DNA from: Notospermus geniculatus
Taxonomy: Eukaryota > Nemertea > Pilidiophora > Heteronemertea > Lineidae
DNA length: 64,000 bases
Reading direction: 5' to 3'
Assembly: GCA_002633025.1 (NCBI GenBank)
Contig: NMRB01001066.1
Location: forward strand, 135,000 to 198,999
Below, one piece after another: positions 52,763 through 63,535 of this stretch. A program made the translations under genes and the position numbers. Numbering within the stretch: position 1 is the stretch's first letter; every line of letters begins with the position of its first letter. The notes beneath the pieces are model-generated. The model worked only from the letters and a program-made list of their open reading frames with translations. It was not told the origin of the DNA and did not search any database.

Positions 52763-52899
52763 GGCCGTATTCAAAAAGGGTGATCATCGCGCGATTAAGA
52801 CTTAGACGCATGTAACTTCACTAACTGCACACACTTCCACCATGCATTTGACGAAGTTACACGCGTCTACGTCTTAAACACCCTTTTTGAATACGGCCC
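52763..52899. mobile_element. Fold-back MITE, GGGCC-TATTCA family
   Basis: GGGCCGTATTCAAAAAGGGT and its inverse. The interior matches 8431-8558 (GATCATCGCGCGATTAAGA, GAAGTTACACGCGTCTA). AA or AAG on both sides. Confidence 0.87.
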
Positions 52900-53282
52900 A
52901 AGGACTTTGTCTTAAACATTTTCCTTTAAATGTCTGTTCTAAACCTTGCCATTATCGCCGATCAACGCATCGTGCGAGTTGACGGATGCTGGAGCTTCCT
53001 ACACATCCGATGAATTGATTATACTCTCAACTGGGTGGTAATAGATTTGTTCCGATCACCCAAATGATTTGCAGTGTCGCGGTGTCTGTGGGAAATTACA
53101 ATGTAGGAGCGGTATTAGTGGAACAGTTCGAGTGGGAGTTAGGTTTTGTCGGTAAGCCATTTGTCTGATTCAGATGATTGTCTAGGTTATCCTGGGATTG
53201 TCTGTATTACTTAAAGAAATCACAAGACACTGGACTGCCTCCTGGTGACACTGGACACATGCATTGAACCCCTTGCAGCCAC

Positions 53283-53364
53283 NNNNNNNNNNNNNNNNNN
53301 NNNNNNNNNNNNNNNNNNNNNNNNNNNNNNNNNNNNNNNNNNNNNNNNNNNNNNNNNNNNNNNN
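53283..53364. other. Assembly gap (82 N)
   Basis: Preceded by CATTGAACCCCTTGCAGCCAC, which matches the 3-prime end of SINE-5S, and followed by a G-rich tract. A SINE-5S copy may lie inside the gap. Confidence 0.99.
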
Positions 53365-53985
53365 GGGGGGCGAGGCGAGGGGGGAGACGTGGTGGAGAGG
53401 CGAGGGGAGGTTGAAACGAACAGTTTCTTGCCATCCCTAACTGTAACCCTTCACAACACTATGGAACATGATAATCCTAGAGTACTGCTCCGTTTTGACC
53501 AAGCCTACCACCAAAGACCATCCCCAGCAACAAGGCACCTGCCTGTATCGCTGAGTCTGTCGGCGAAGTAAATTTTATTCCGGGCATCATTCGTCCCTGT
53601 CCAATGAATATTTCCCGTGTTCTATCGGGACAGACCATCATATGGATCATGATTATCATTTTCCCTATCAATACCATTACAGTACTGAACCCACGAGCTT
53701 AATCACGCTAATGCATCCCTTAAGTAACATTCAGATTTGTCATCACAATGTGATAGTACACCTTTCCATTTCGATGTAAAAGATTGCGGTGACGACGAGG
53801 AGAAAATAACAATGGCAGACTGAGAATCCAAATAATAGCTGTAATCTTGACGACTTACTCTACGACAGTTGTGTGTTTTTATGGGTCCCTCTGGACTTGA
53901 GTTGAAATACTTCCTAACAATTGACAGAACGAACGATAGTCATGAGCATGAAAAATACCTGCATACTGTTGAACAAAGCCTAATA
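53365..53985. other. Unassigned stretch
   Basis: A G/GA-rich tract then ordinary sequence. No gene recognised. Confidence 0.4.
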
Positions 53986-54666
53986 GTAGGGTCCCACTGG
54001 CGACTTTTGCCCACGACAAGGGGCGAATCTGAAGACGGTCTGCGATATTCCCTCGACGCACTTCGATATTTAGCATTCGTATAGGCGAAATTCGAACGTA
54101 CACAATCATTGATTGGTCGCAAGCTTCGTAGCCAATTGCACGTTGGCGTCCCCAATCCGTAGGTATTCACACCTTGTTGAACACTGTCGACCATGCATTC
54201 GCAGCTATTCGTACCTTGTCGTACCTTGTGGAAGCCTACCGCCAACGCGAGTTGTCAACTGGTCGTTGATTGGTCGAACACTCGCAGGCCTAGACGAAGT
54301 TAGTCGTGGGTGGTCTTAGACGAAGTTAGTCGTGGGTGGTCTTAGATACTCGTAGATGCCCGTAGTTTCTTCGCACATCGTAGCTAGTCGCAGACCGTCG
54401 TAGATGGCCTAGGTTATTCGTCCATAACCAAGACCTACGATCCTGTACGAATTGCTACGACCATGTACGACGTGAATGCGACTATATACGATACAACTTC
54501 GACTGACTTCGACTAAAATTTTGTTGTGCGCAAATTTTGAACTTAATGAAATTCTTCTGCGAGCCCGAAAATCACTGCGAACATAGATGATAGTCTAAGA
54601 ACTGTTACAAGGAGCCACGATTTTTTCGTTCGTCGCAGGCCAAAATTCGCCAGTGGGGGACACTAC
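53986..54666. mobile_element. TIR element, GTAGTGTCCCACTGGCGA family, copy 1
   Basis: GTAGGGTCCCACTGGCGAC and the inverse of GTAGTGTCCCCCACTGGCGA; TA on both sides. 681 bp. The interior is unusually rich in TCGTAG/CTACGA words (54300-54500) and includes a tandem repeat GACGAAGTTAGTCGTGGGTG at 54293 and 54318. Non-coding. A second copy begins at 63536. Confidence 0.85.
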
Positions 54667-55187
54667 TATTACCAACTGCAGTCAGCCCTACACTCTTTAG
54701 ACGACATTCAACTACTAATGAAGAACTACTGACCAATCTCATCTATCATGACAAAAATCACACTGGCCAATTACACTGATCGTTACAAACGTCGATAGCA
54801 AGAAATAAATTGGTGAATTCATTGCACTTGACGTCAGGTGGCCATTCGACCGATCATTATTACGGCCACTACCGTTTAATGGTCAAATACATCGTTTAAA
54901 TGGGACAAGATAATTTGTTCCTTGAGTCTGCGAGGGAAAGATATCGAAATCGTGGGGATGAATTTGTCAAACTCGGACACGATCGGTGATACGGATAGAA
55001 TTCGCATAGGAATGATTGGAACGTGTTTTATCGTTAAGAGGTCGTCCCATCGCGAATCAGACGTGTCATGAGATGATGGATTGGTGTGTACACAACTAAT
55101 GTATTAACCCATTTATGAGGGTACTTTGGGCGACTTAAGAGTCTTTCAACATTGATATGATTTCTTGAAACGAACTACCCTGCGGAG

Positions 55188-55463
55188 CCTGATAGCCTAG
55201 TGGTTATCATGTCCGCTTAGCAAGCGGCAGGTCCCGGGTTCGAATCCAACATGGGCCATGTGGGATTTCATTCCCGGGTCTTCACGTCCGTCGTATGAGA
55301 CAGTAAGCCGTGGTGCCATGTACCTTGTGTCTTTGCAAGGGCAAGTAAAATACCCCATCCAAGTGAGGAACATGAGTAGTTTGTGATGGCCTCCTCCGTA
55401 CTTACCAGGGCCAATAATGCTTTTGCGTCGGCCCTGACGGAAAAATGAAATACAATACAATAC
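55188..55463 (+). mobile_element. SINE-A, best-preserved full-length copy
   Basis: A box TAGCCTAGTGG at 55193-55203, perfect B box GGTTCGAATCC at 55237-55247, head sequence GTCCGCTTAGCAAGCGGCAG, body, and a tail of ATACAATACAATAC. Use as the reference for the family. It interrupts a degenerate tandem repeat whose words (GAAACGA-CACCCTGC, TCAGAAATGGCCCTTA) continue on both sides. Confidence 0.92.
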
Positions 55464-55819
55464 TAACCTGCTGTCTGTCAGAAATGGCCCTTAATCAGAA
55501 ATGCATGTTTACTACAAGTCGTCGAGACAAAGCTTCATCAGAACTTCGCAAGCATCTTTAAACTTTGTCAGGAAATTTTGAAACGACCCACCCTGCTTCC
55601 TGTCGTAGATGGTCCTAGACAAACCATTCATGAGGGTACTTTGGTCAACTGACATGACTGAAGTGTCTTTAAACTTCAATAGGAATTCTTAAGACGAACA
55701 ACTCTGCTTTCTTTCAGAGATAGCCCTTAACAAAGGTGCATGCTTCAATACAGGTCTTTGAGACACTCTCAAACCTTCACATCGATCCCTCAACTGACTT
55801 ACAGAGTCTCTAGTCTTCT
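55464..55819 (+). repeat. Degenerate tandem repeat, about 120-130-bp unit
   Basis: Words AAACGACCCACCCTGCTTCC, AGATGG-CCTTA and TGAGGGTACTTTGG recur at about 55110, 55580, 55690 and, after the next element, 56720. The array has been broken up by a SINE and two DNA elements. Confidence 0.6.
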
Positions 55820-56692
55820 CTTATGCAGCTATCAAGTTAATCCCGGACCCCCCCTCCTCAGGCACTCGACACTAACTCGCCAGTCTGCAGTATTTTGGAA
55901 GTGGGGGACTCGACATGGATACGCCAGTACTATAAAATGTATCAGGTGGGGATTCACTTCAGGGCAAAATAGTATGCGTGGGGCACTAGTTGTTCCCTAA
56001 AAGTGTGTGGCACAGGTGGCCGGGACTCGCTCCAAACTCGACATTGCCTGCCGTAGGCCTACCAAAGTTAGAAAAATATGATTTTTTGCATTTTATATGT
56101 TAGACATTGTGGCCTCAGTTGCCCCTTCATTGCATGCCTGGTCACTAATTTATGCAGATCTGACCCGCCAGAATGAAGAAGATGGATCGTCAATCCTTCT
56201 TGGTCATGCACGCTCCTTAAATAAGTGGAGGCCTACGCAGACTTTTTTACTCTCATCGCACTCCATACCTTCTCACTGAACCTCCCATTCGGAACGACCT
56301 GAGGCGAACTGCTCATCTGTCCACTGGGCAGCGCGAGTTGTCACGGAAATTGCCGAGCAGTTGCCTTCGGAAGTTCCGAATGTGATCCTCCGTCCGCCAT
56401 TTTTGTTGTGGAGTGATCACGTGTTCATCTCCTGCCGCCGGAAGTTATCGATCGTCAGTCTATCGACGGCGATTCGACAAAGTCATTGTTCCTGTTTGGT
56501 CGGGCACTCGCGCGCGCAAGTATTCGTGTGTGAAGGTACTCGGCGCAAATACGACTGCCGCAAAAATATTGCTAGTTGGGGATTCGACCAAAAGATAAAA
56601 TCTTAATACTGGGGACTCGACGAATTTTGGCGTCGAGTGAACGACGATGCCTGAGGGGGGGTGGTCCGGGCTAAACTTGATAGCTGCATTAG
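55820..56692. mobile_element. Large TIR element, ATGCAGCTATCAAGTT ends
   Basis: ATGCAGCTATCAAGTTAATC at the left, and the inverse of ATGCAGCTATCAAGTTTAGC at the right. Arms continue with CCCGGACC, a C-run, CCTCAGGCA and CTCGAC words. About 870 bp. Internal short open frames show no transposase motifs. Confidence 0.75.
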
Positions 56693-56767
56693 TGGTGAAG
56701 TCTTCGGTAATCTTTGAAACCTGCCACCCTGCTTCCTAAAAGAGAGGTCCTTAATAACCAAGGGCGG

Positions 56768-57211
56768 CAGGGGCGGATACAGAGGGGGGGGGTTCTGAAG
56801 GTTCGAACCCCCTTCGGCGACCAAAGACAACATTTTTTATCACTAAACATCAAAGATATCAAACATCTCGCTTGTAGCGGAGCGCTCGCCCGTGTCGCTG
56901 ATGTAATCATGGTGATACAATCATTGCTAGCATTGATGATTCGATGAAACTCTATACCCCTGCTTGGGACAACATACTGCATTTGTGTACGCTTGCATTG
57001 TTTCAAAATGTCTAAGAGGCGTGGCATCGGACTTTCTCAAACGGGGATATCGCATCTCAGAAATTCTACTTTTCAAAATTTTCCTAGGGGGACCCTCCCC
57101 CGCAAAATCGGCGCCAAGGGCGCCACTGAAGCGCACGCCTTCGGGGCGTGCGAGTCAAGTGGCCTCTACCTTCTGAACCAAGCCCTCGAAAAAATCCTTG
57201 ATTCGCCCCTG
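56768..57211. mobile_element. TIR element, CAGGGGCGGAT ends
   Basis: CAGGGGCGGATACAG at the left and the inverse of CAGGGGCGAATCAAG at the right, with G-rich and C-rich subterminal stretches (GGGGGGGGTTC, GGGGGACCCTCCCCC-like). About 444 bp. The terminus resembles a common marine-invertebrate DNA element. TSD not clear. Confidence 0.7.
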
Positions 57212-57340
57212 ATATGGCATGGCCTAACCCGCCAGCCAAGGAGAATTTCCTTCATGGCCTAAAGTGGTTGGCGCGATGGCCTCTGAGCTAGAAGTTAAGC
57301 AACGTTGAACCCGGTCAGTACTTGACGGGTGACCGTAGCC
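57212..57340 (+). mobile_element. SINE-5S copy with best-preserved 5S-like block
   Basis: Leader GATATGGCATGGCCTAACCC, A-box region with a 2-bp insertion (TGGCCTAAAGTGG), then 57291-57334 GAAGTTAAGCAACG, CCCGGTCAGTACTTGACG, GGTGACCG. From memory of 5S rRNA sequences this matches about 40 of 45 positions of the internal control region, including box C. 3-prime body absent. Confidence 0.82.
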
Positions 57341-58582
57341 TATGATACAGTAACAAGTCTTTGAGGCAAGCATTTATAAGGATGCCTCGTGGAAAGATGT
57401 GGAAGCTCACCACACGCATGACATTTCAATTACGGGTGGACACTGGCAATGGCGTGAGTTCCTAACTTTCCAATTAATCTGCGGCTGTAGCCTGGACATG
57501 ACATGATACTCCTGTGCCGCTTCTGATAGTAGACGAAACTAACGAAATGACCGTACATGCAATTTTGTGACTATCTCGCGTTTCTCATTGTCGTAATTAA
57601 GGGTTTACATCAACAGGAACCAACTTTGGATGTTACTGGGTTTAACACCTTAACCTTGTTCCTTTTTTGTGGTTTATAGTGATGGCTTCGTGGTACACTA
57701 CTGATGGGACGGGCAGATACCAATGTCATGCAAGGAAAAATCTGCTACGTTACCAGGGGTGTGCCACAGGCACGCCGTATGACCTAGGGTTATGCACAAA
57801 GTTTCAGTTCAATACCCTAGCGGTTACAAACGTGGCCGGCTAACGGGTGACGACGGACGCTGCATCACCGTAAGAGCTCAGGTGAGCTAAAAATGAGAAC
57901 GCAACACCACCTTCGCTGTGTTGAAAGAAAAAACAAGTACAGCATGATCAAGCCATGTGTGGGCCGACGACCAGAAAAAAGTGTGACGCAGACGCAATGT
58001 ACAATGTATTAATCAGCAAAAATAAGATGTGCTCAGGTGTTATGTTTATAGAGCAGGTGAAATGAACCAGACGACACCCGCAATACTCCTTCTGTCCGAG
58101 GAACATTCGACATCCATTCCATCTCGATTCAACCAAACTCTTGAACATTACGGAAACCAGCGATCAACCAAATGTGGCATAAGGTACTATTCATTATGGT
58201 AAGGTGACCGTTCAGACAGCGCTACGTGCTCTGTTTAACATAAGAGCAATTAGGGACCAGCGATAAATTGCCGTCGGTGGCAGACCTGAAGTTTTTTCCT
58301 GGTTGTAATTGGCGAAAGATGTTAGTCAAGTCGGTGCAGCAGGGCGTTTTTGAGGACTGCGCGATGACCAGCTGATTCATCGAGAATATTCCTCATTTGA
58401 TGGTAATCAGCTCGTACACAAAGGATACCACAGTCCTCATCGCTGTGCAATCATTTGCTTCCGAGAGCATGCTGTGGAGTGATACTTAATGATTTGCACC
58501 AGTCGGGAACCAGGACAGATCGAATATTTTGTTCTGGCTGAAACTACGAGCAAAGAACGTGCTTGGTCGAATGCGCCGGTCA
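57341..58582. other. Mostly unassigned; dispersed-repeat 3-prime end at 57740-57890
   Basis: 57740-57890 carries GGACGCTGCATCACCGTAAG, AGCTCAGGTGAGCTAAAAAT as in the 45.2-kb copy. The remainder has no recognised gene. Confidence 0.5.
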
Positions 58583-58917
58583 CCCATCCACGACCATCTT
58601 CGATAATCGAAGGGCAATCCGCTGACCACTGCATTACATCGCACATCACCCTTCAAGTAATAGACCGGTCCGTGGCGTATCTTGGCACGATACCAACTTT
58701 ACCGGTCGACCAATCAGATTGCACTTTATATCGGGTGTTCGGCTATCACTATTTGTACCACGAGGAAATTTTACAACACCGGTTTTGATTGGCCTCCTCT
58801 TCAGAGAGGCAGCGGACACGCCGTGAACCGGTCTATTACTCGAAGGGTGACGTGCGATGTAACACAGTGGTGAGCAGATCGCCCTTCGATTATCGAAGAC
58901 GATCCACGACTAACCAT
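58583..58917. mobile_element. Long-arm TIR element, reference copy
   Basis: Arms of about 90 bp: TCTTCGATAATCGAAGGGC, GACCACTGCATTACATCGCA and CTTCAAGTAATAGACCGGT recur inverted at 58820-58915. The core has ATCAGATTGCACTTTATATCG. A degraded copy is at 6170-6712. TSD unresolved. Confidence 0.83.
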
Positions 58918-59600
58918 GCTCAACATTTCTTGACTTCAACCTCGGAGACCAGTGGCAGGATTTTCATTCAAAGACCCCGATATTAACAACCTGCTGAGTG
59001 GTCAGCAAAAATGCCGTCCATCACCAACGGGCCCGGAGAAGCTGGACCCCGGCAATGCCAGACTTTTGTGACCTACAACAGCGATTTTGGGTGGTAGTTT
59101 CTATTAGCCTTCATTACATGCTGTATAGAGGTTTGGGTCATCCGCCATCGACAATAAATCCATTGATCATTCCTTAATTCAATTTCTTACCACTTCCCAA
59201 CGTGATAAAATCGCCATTCACTACACTGCCTCAAGGCAACGAGGCATGCCAACTGACACTTTGATTGAGATGGATGTATTACACCAGAGGTTCATTTAGA
59301 AAAAAGACAATATCGTTGCCTGCTAATCGGAGAACGTCTCGTGTGTGATAAAAATCGCAGGAGGCGGTTGTAAAAGTGACAACAGAAACTTTGATTGCGA
59401 AAAACTGACAGACTGAAAAAGGCTTGTTGATGTGACTTGAAAACACAAACAGAAACATCAAGCCATTGTTCAATGACAGCAATAGCAGTCATGGTTGTGA
59501 GTACCACACAATCATCTTCAGTGGTTCCTTACTAGAGATACTGTACATGTATACATGTAACGTAGTTGTATGCCGTAGTATTTCCAACATCGTCCGTCGG
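58918..59600. other. Unassigned stretch
   Basis: No repeat or gene recognised. Confidence 0.4.
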
Positions 59601-59812
59601 AATTGGATTTTGCCATCAGGACCAAAGACAAAAAGCATTATTTGGCCCTGGTATTGAAGAGGCCGACTCAAGCTGCTCGTGTTCCCCACTTGCATGGGGT
59701 TTTCACTTGCCCTTGCAAAGGCAAGGTACAAGGCACCATGGCTTACTCTCCCATGCGACGGCCTCGAGTCAAGGATGATTATATCCAAATGGCTGGATTC
59801 GAAATGGCTGCC
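59601..59812 (-). mobile_element. SINE-A copy, head degenerate
   Basis: Body words CTTGCCCTTGCAAAGGCAAG, GCACCATGGCTTACTCTCCC, and a B-box remnant (complement of GGATTCGAAATGG). The A box is lost. Tail TTGCCATCAGGACC only. Confidence 0.8.
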
Positions 59813-60441
59813 ACTCGGAGTCAAAGCATGCCATACTACGGAGTAGTTGCATCTGTTGTATGACAGTCAATATTGGGCAGATCCTAAACTACATGTACAC
59901 TGACATCCGACGTCGTCCAACTCGAATGCAACAACTGATGCTGTTGTCAACGAGACAAGAATTCAAGGGGGTCAGTCACCTCACTTTCGAAGGGATCCAG
60001 TGACCCGCTGCAAAAACCTCCGCAGAGATTTTGAGGAGAATGCCCTACGAAACATGATGCTTACTACACTATTGTGCACCCTGCTCGATATAAATCTCGC
60101 CTACTTGAACGCGCTTCACAATCAAGTGCAGGTCCCATTTCTCCAATCTAACCAGGAAATACCCTGGGTTTATCGGATATTCGACTCTTGTCGCAGCTCT
60201 CAGGGGATGTTACGATCGACTTTTCAGATATTACGTACAACAACCCCAGCATCATCTGCACTTTAAAGATTATAATATTGACTAATGCTGTGAAAAATAC
60301 TACGTAATTACAGGTCAAAACATTTGGCAAACATCATCCTATATCTGAAATGAACCTTTGAGTCGCTAATCCTTCAAGTTGCAAGCATCAAGAGATTGAG
60401 ATTGAAACGCATGCAGTACAAAGGATTCCTTTGTTAATGCC
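59813..60441. other. Unassigned stretch
   Basis: No repeat or gene recognised. Confidence 0.4.
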
Positions 60442-60679
60442 CCATCACACTGAGCTATTCTCAGTACGTTCTTGAAAACGTTGCCGAACGGGCTCAACTT
60501 GTCCGAACGGGGTGGCGTAGTGACAACTTTTTACAGTCTTTTGACGAACTTCATGGACGGGCTCGGACGGGAAGAGTGCTCCAGAACGTCGAAGCATTAT
60601 TTGGCCAACATCACCTTCCCCCTGTTATACGATTTTTTTAGGACGGGACAGGACGGTTTGAGAACTACTTCAGTGTAAC
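60442..60679. mobile_element. MITE X, copy 2
   Basis: CATCACACTGAGCTATTCTC and the inverse of TTGTTACACTGAAGTAGTTC. Shares GCCGAACGGGCTC, CGAACTTCATGGACGGGCTC and ATTTGGCCAACAT with 22304-22544. Confidence 0.75.
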
Positions 60680-61957
60680 AATACTTGAAAGGGTCACTAG
60701 AGGCAGTCCTCAATAGGCATTTTGATATGCCTGTTCTAAAAATAGATGGTAAGAGGATCAACTGCCAAATGCACTCCAAGTACTATCCACTATCTGTCAA
60801 CACTTTGGCCCAAATTCTCCGTTTTTCAGTTTGGGCGCCACCCTCGATGATGTTGGTGCACTACAATGGCTTAACAGCAAGGCTGTCCCTCGAGTCCCTT
60901 TAGAGGCCGTTTTATTGGTTGGTCAGAAAAGAGTGCTTGTCAGGGGATTGGACGCTTAAGCTGTCAATTATCTTCTAAAATTGGAAAAAAGTTTAATGGA
61001 TCTAGTGAAATTGGCAAGCCTTACCTGCTGATTGAACAGGATTTTGGCAGCCGAGATTGACACGAAAAACCTTATATTTTCTCATGGAAAAACAGTATGG
61101 AAAAAGTAGTGGAAGTAGAATAAGGGGGATGCCGTAAGGTGGACCGATAAAAGGTCAAAGGCACTGATGAGAAAAGGGTGATGCCTGGTTCGTCCAGAAT
61201 TGGCAATCAGTTATGACTGCATTTTTTTAGTACATGCATTCTATTTTTGGGGGGGGGGGCTGTTCATCCGACCAGTTCTGTAATAACGTGTATTTTTTCA
61301 CATTTATCGGCAAGGCTGTTAATTTGGAACTTCGCCCTCCAAACGCTCNCCCACGATGCGGACGAAGTATGAGGTAGTACAGACACATGGTAGGCCATGA
61401 TGACCATCGCCACCACTTAATGGAGAATCAACAGTATTGTAGCGTGTACCATGTTGTCTTTCTATTGGCGAAAAACGTGCAATTATGATTTGAAGAAATG
61501 GATTTGATCCGTAATCAATTGAATCAACACTATTTGCAGAAGATCGAATCACGTCAAATGGCACCCAGTGGTGAAAATATCACGAAAATCTGTTAATGAA
61601 ATTGATCACGTTTCCACCCAATAACTTCATTCACTGAACGCCATGTTTTGGTTTATAAAGTAAACACGGCGTCGCATGGTTGGCAGCGACTTTTTGCTTG
61701 TCGTAATTGCTAATCAACGGGCACGCCATAGAGTCACGAAAAAATTGATTTTAAAAAAATCAGTTTTAGCTCTCATACATGTAAAGAAATTGTATTACTT
61801 AATAAAGTGAACGATGTAATTAATAGGGTCACGAACATTTTAGCGAGGTGAATATATGAGCTACTCAATTACCCATACGAAAGTGTAGTTTACTTTGTTA
61901 TGAATCGACTACTCAAATTAAAGTTACCAAAAAATAGAAGCCTACATAACCTTTGTA
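60680..61957. other. Unassigned stretch, G homopolymer near 61250, single N at 61349
   Basis: A plus-strand open frame at 60685-60903 has no recognised motif. Confidence 0.4.
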
Positions 61958-62120
61958 AATCCCCCGCCACATATCCACTCCGGGGCCCATACGGCGAGAA
62001 AAATTGCCCCTGATCCCCGGGGAATGAAAACCGTAGAAATGAAAATAAAAATCGTAATGGACCCGTACTGTCTCTAAAATCCACGCAAGTCGCTGGGTGG
62101 GGAAAAACGTACGGGGGCTT
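61958..62120. mobile_element. MITE H, copy 2, internally deleted right arm
   Basis: ATCCCCCGCCACATATCCAC start, then CCCCGGGGAATGAAAACCG and TACTGTCTCTAAAATCCACG as in 19512-19702. The right arm lacks the GATATGTGA segment and ends GTACGGGGGCTT. Confidence 0.82.
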
Positions 62121-62446
62121 TACATCGCCAAACAGAGCACTAAGCATGGGAGCGTTTTTCAAATTTTACAGATAAGAACCAATTTCACTGGCTAACATAA
62201 TTACCAACATAATATGTACTTAATTTTTTTTCAATGTTCTCCAGTGTTGTAGCACGAAGGTACTTTATTAGGCCTAGTATATTAATCACCAAAATCCTGT
62301 CTTCGGAGCTATTTTGCTCATTAGCCAAGTAGCCAATGATATGTATATTAGCCACCTGATGGACAAGCATTTTGTTCGATACTTCGCCCCATTATGTATT
62401 TACACTTCTGGTAGCTCGACTTGAAAGTGCCAGCCCCTAAGAAGAC

Positions 62447-62500
62447 CCCGGTTTGGGGTCGAAAATTTGCGAAATTTCTGGAGGACGACCCCTTTTATTA
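62447..62500 (+). repeat. Hairpin repeat family copy
   Basis: AGACCCCGGTTTGGGGTCG then AAAATTTGCGAAATTT and GGACGAC. The loop has one extra T. Confidence 0.6.
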
Positions 62501-62533
62501 TATCGCCCCATTAGGTATTTATGGACGCCTCGT

Positions 62534-62702
62534 TTAACATAGGCCATTGAACCATCTTTTTTGAAGATGGGGATTTGGCCTAGTGGTTAAGGCGTGTTGC
62601 CCCTTAGTGCTGGCGATTGATGCCTCATGCGAGGGTCCGTGGGTTCGGATCTGGTAGAAAGCAATGTCTTTCACCTTAGAGACCCGATTTCTATTTCACA
62701 TG
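62534..62702 (+). mobile_element. SINE-C copy 2
   Basis: Leader CCATCTTTTTTGAAGATGGG, A box TGGCCTAGTGG (62577-62587), B-box variant GGTTCGGATCT, then GTCTTTCACCTTAGAG. Family defined with 1676-1858. Confidence 0.8.
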
Positions 62703-63044
62703 CCCCATTATGTACTTTAAAAAACCAAGGCAGCCTGTTTAGATTCTCACTGACAAGTGCATGCATTGATCATCCAACGCACAGTTGATTAAAAGAGTTT
62801 TGCTTCAATCTGATGCTGTCCATTATATATTTTCGATATCGGACAAACTGTCAGATAACGATTCTCAAAGAAGGATACGTGCTTAACAAGTTTTCTTCTC
62901 AAAGTGTCGATTGGTGATGAATTATTAATTCATTCGATATCAATGAATTTTACCCCGTGGACGCAAAGTTTCGACATTTGTTGGATGAGATTCTAACATT
63001 TTACATGTAAGTGAAACATGACCCGTTTTTTTAATAATTCTGCT

Positions 63045-63245
63045 ATGGCGTCACCGGAAAAAAGTAATGACAAACCGCAGCAGGAAATATATTATCATGA
63101 AATGCGTACACATGTCATGGTCATTAATGGTGTTCACTATTATTTAGACCGTTCATCAACTCAGCTTTATCGCTGGTGTATAATCACATTTAATGTCAAT
63201 GCAACATTTTTTACCACTGGTTCCGGAAATTCTCAAGCTATTTAA
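63045..63245 (+). CDS. Short reading frame with weak FLYWCH-like pattern
   Basis: 66 codons from an ATG in a good context (CTATGG) to TAA; an upstream in-frame ATG at 63018 is also possible. Residues GVHYYLDRSSTQLYRWC then FNVNATFFTTGSGN loosely recall FLYWCH zinc fingers (hydrophobic-Y-x-D...YW-C...C-A...T) often found with Mutator-type transposases. However, the second cysteine and the histidine are not where they should be. No neighbouring exons seen. It could be a decayed transposon piece or chance. Confidence 0.2.
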   Translation: MASPEKSNDKPQQEIYYHEMRTHVMVINGVHYYLDRSSTQLYRWCIITFNVNATFFTTGSGNSQAI

Positions 63246-63535
63246 AGACAGTTTTCAGTAAATGCCACCGAAATTTGGATGCTTTCTCTTGCTATCTCGT
63301 TTTTTTCCAAAAAATCAGACTTGATAATCTCCTTTGCAAAATCCTCGCAGGATTGCAAAACATTTTGGTGCGATCTTTTTGAAGTGCCATCAACATCTGC
63401 TGAGGAAAAAGGAGAAATAACATCGTGACGTCTTCAAGTTATCCTCAAAAAGCAACCATTCAGTGCAGGAGGGTGAATGTATCTGACGGTCACACTCTCA
63501 TACTGTCTCATAATGCGTTATAATGGTAGTGTCCC

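Noticed and set aside
55188-55260. Functional tRNA genes at SINE heads (also 14.0, 33.0, 35.4 and 62.6 kb)
   Set aside because: A and B boxes are present, but each is followed by a SINE body and they lack full cloverleaf pairing.
57291-57334. Genuine 5S rRNA gene
   Set aside because: Only the internal control region matches. The 5-prime half and 3-prime end of 5S are absent, and the same block recurs as part of a SINE.
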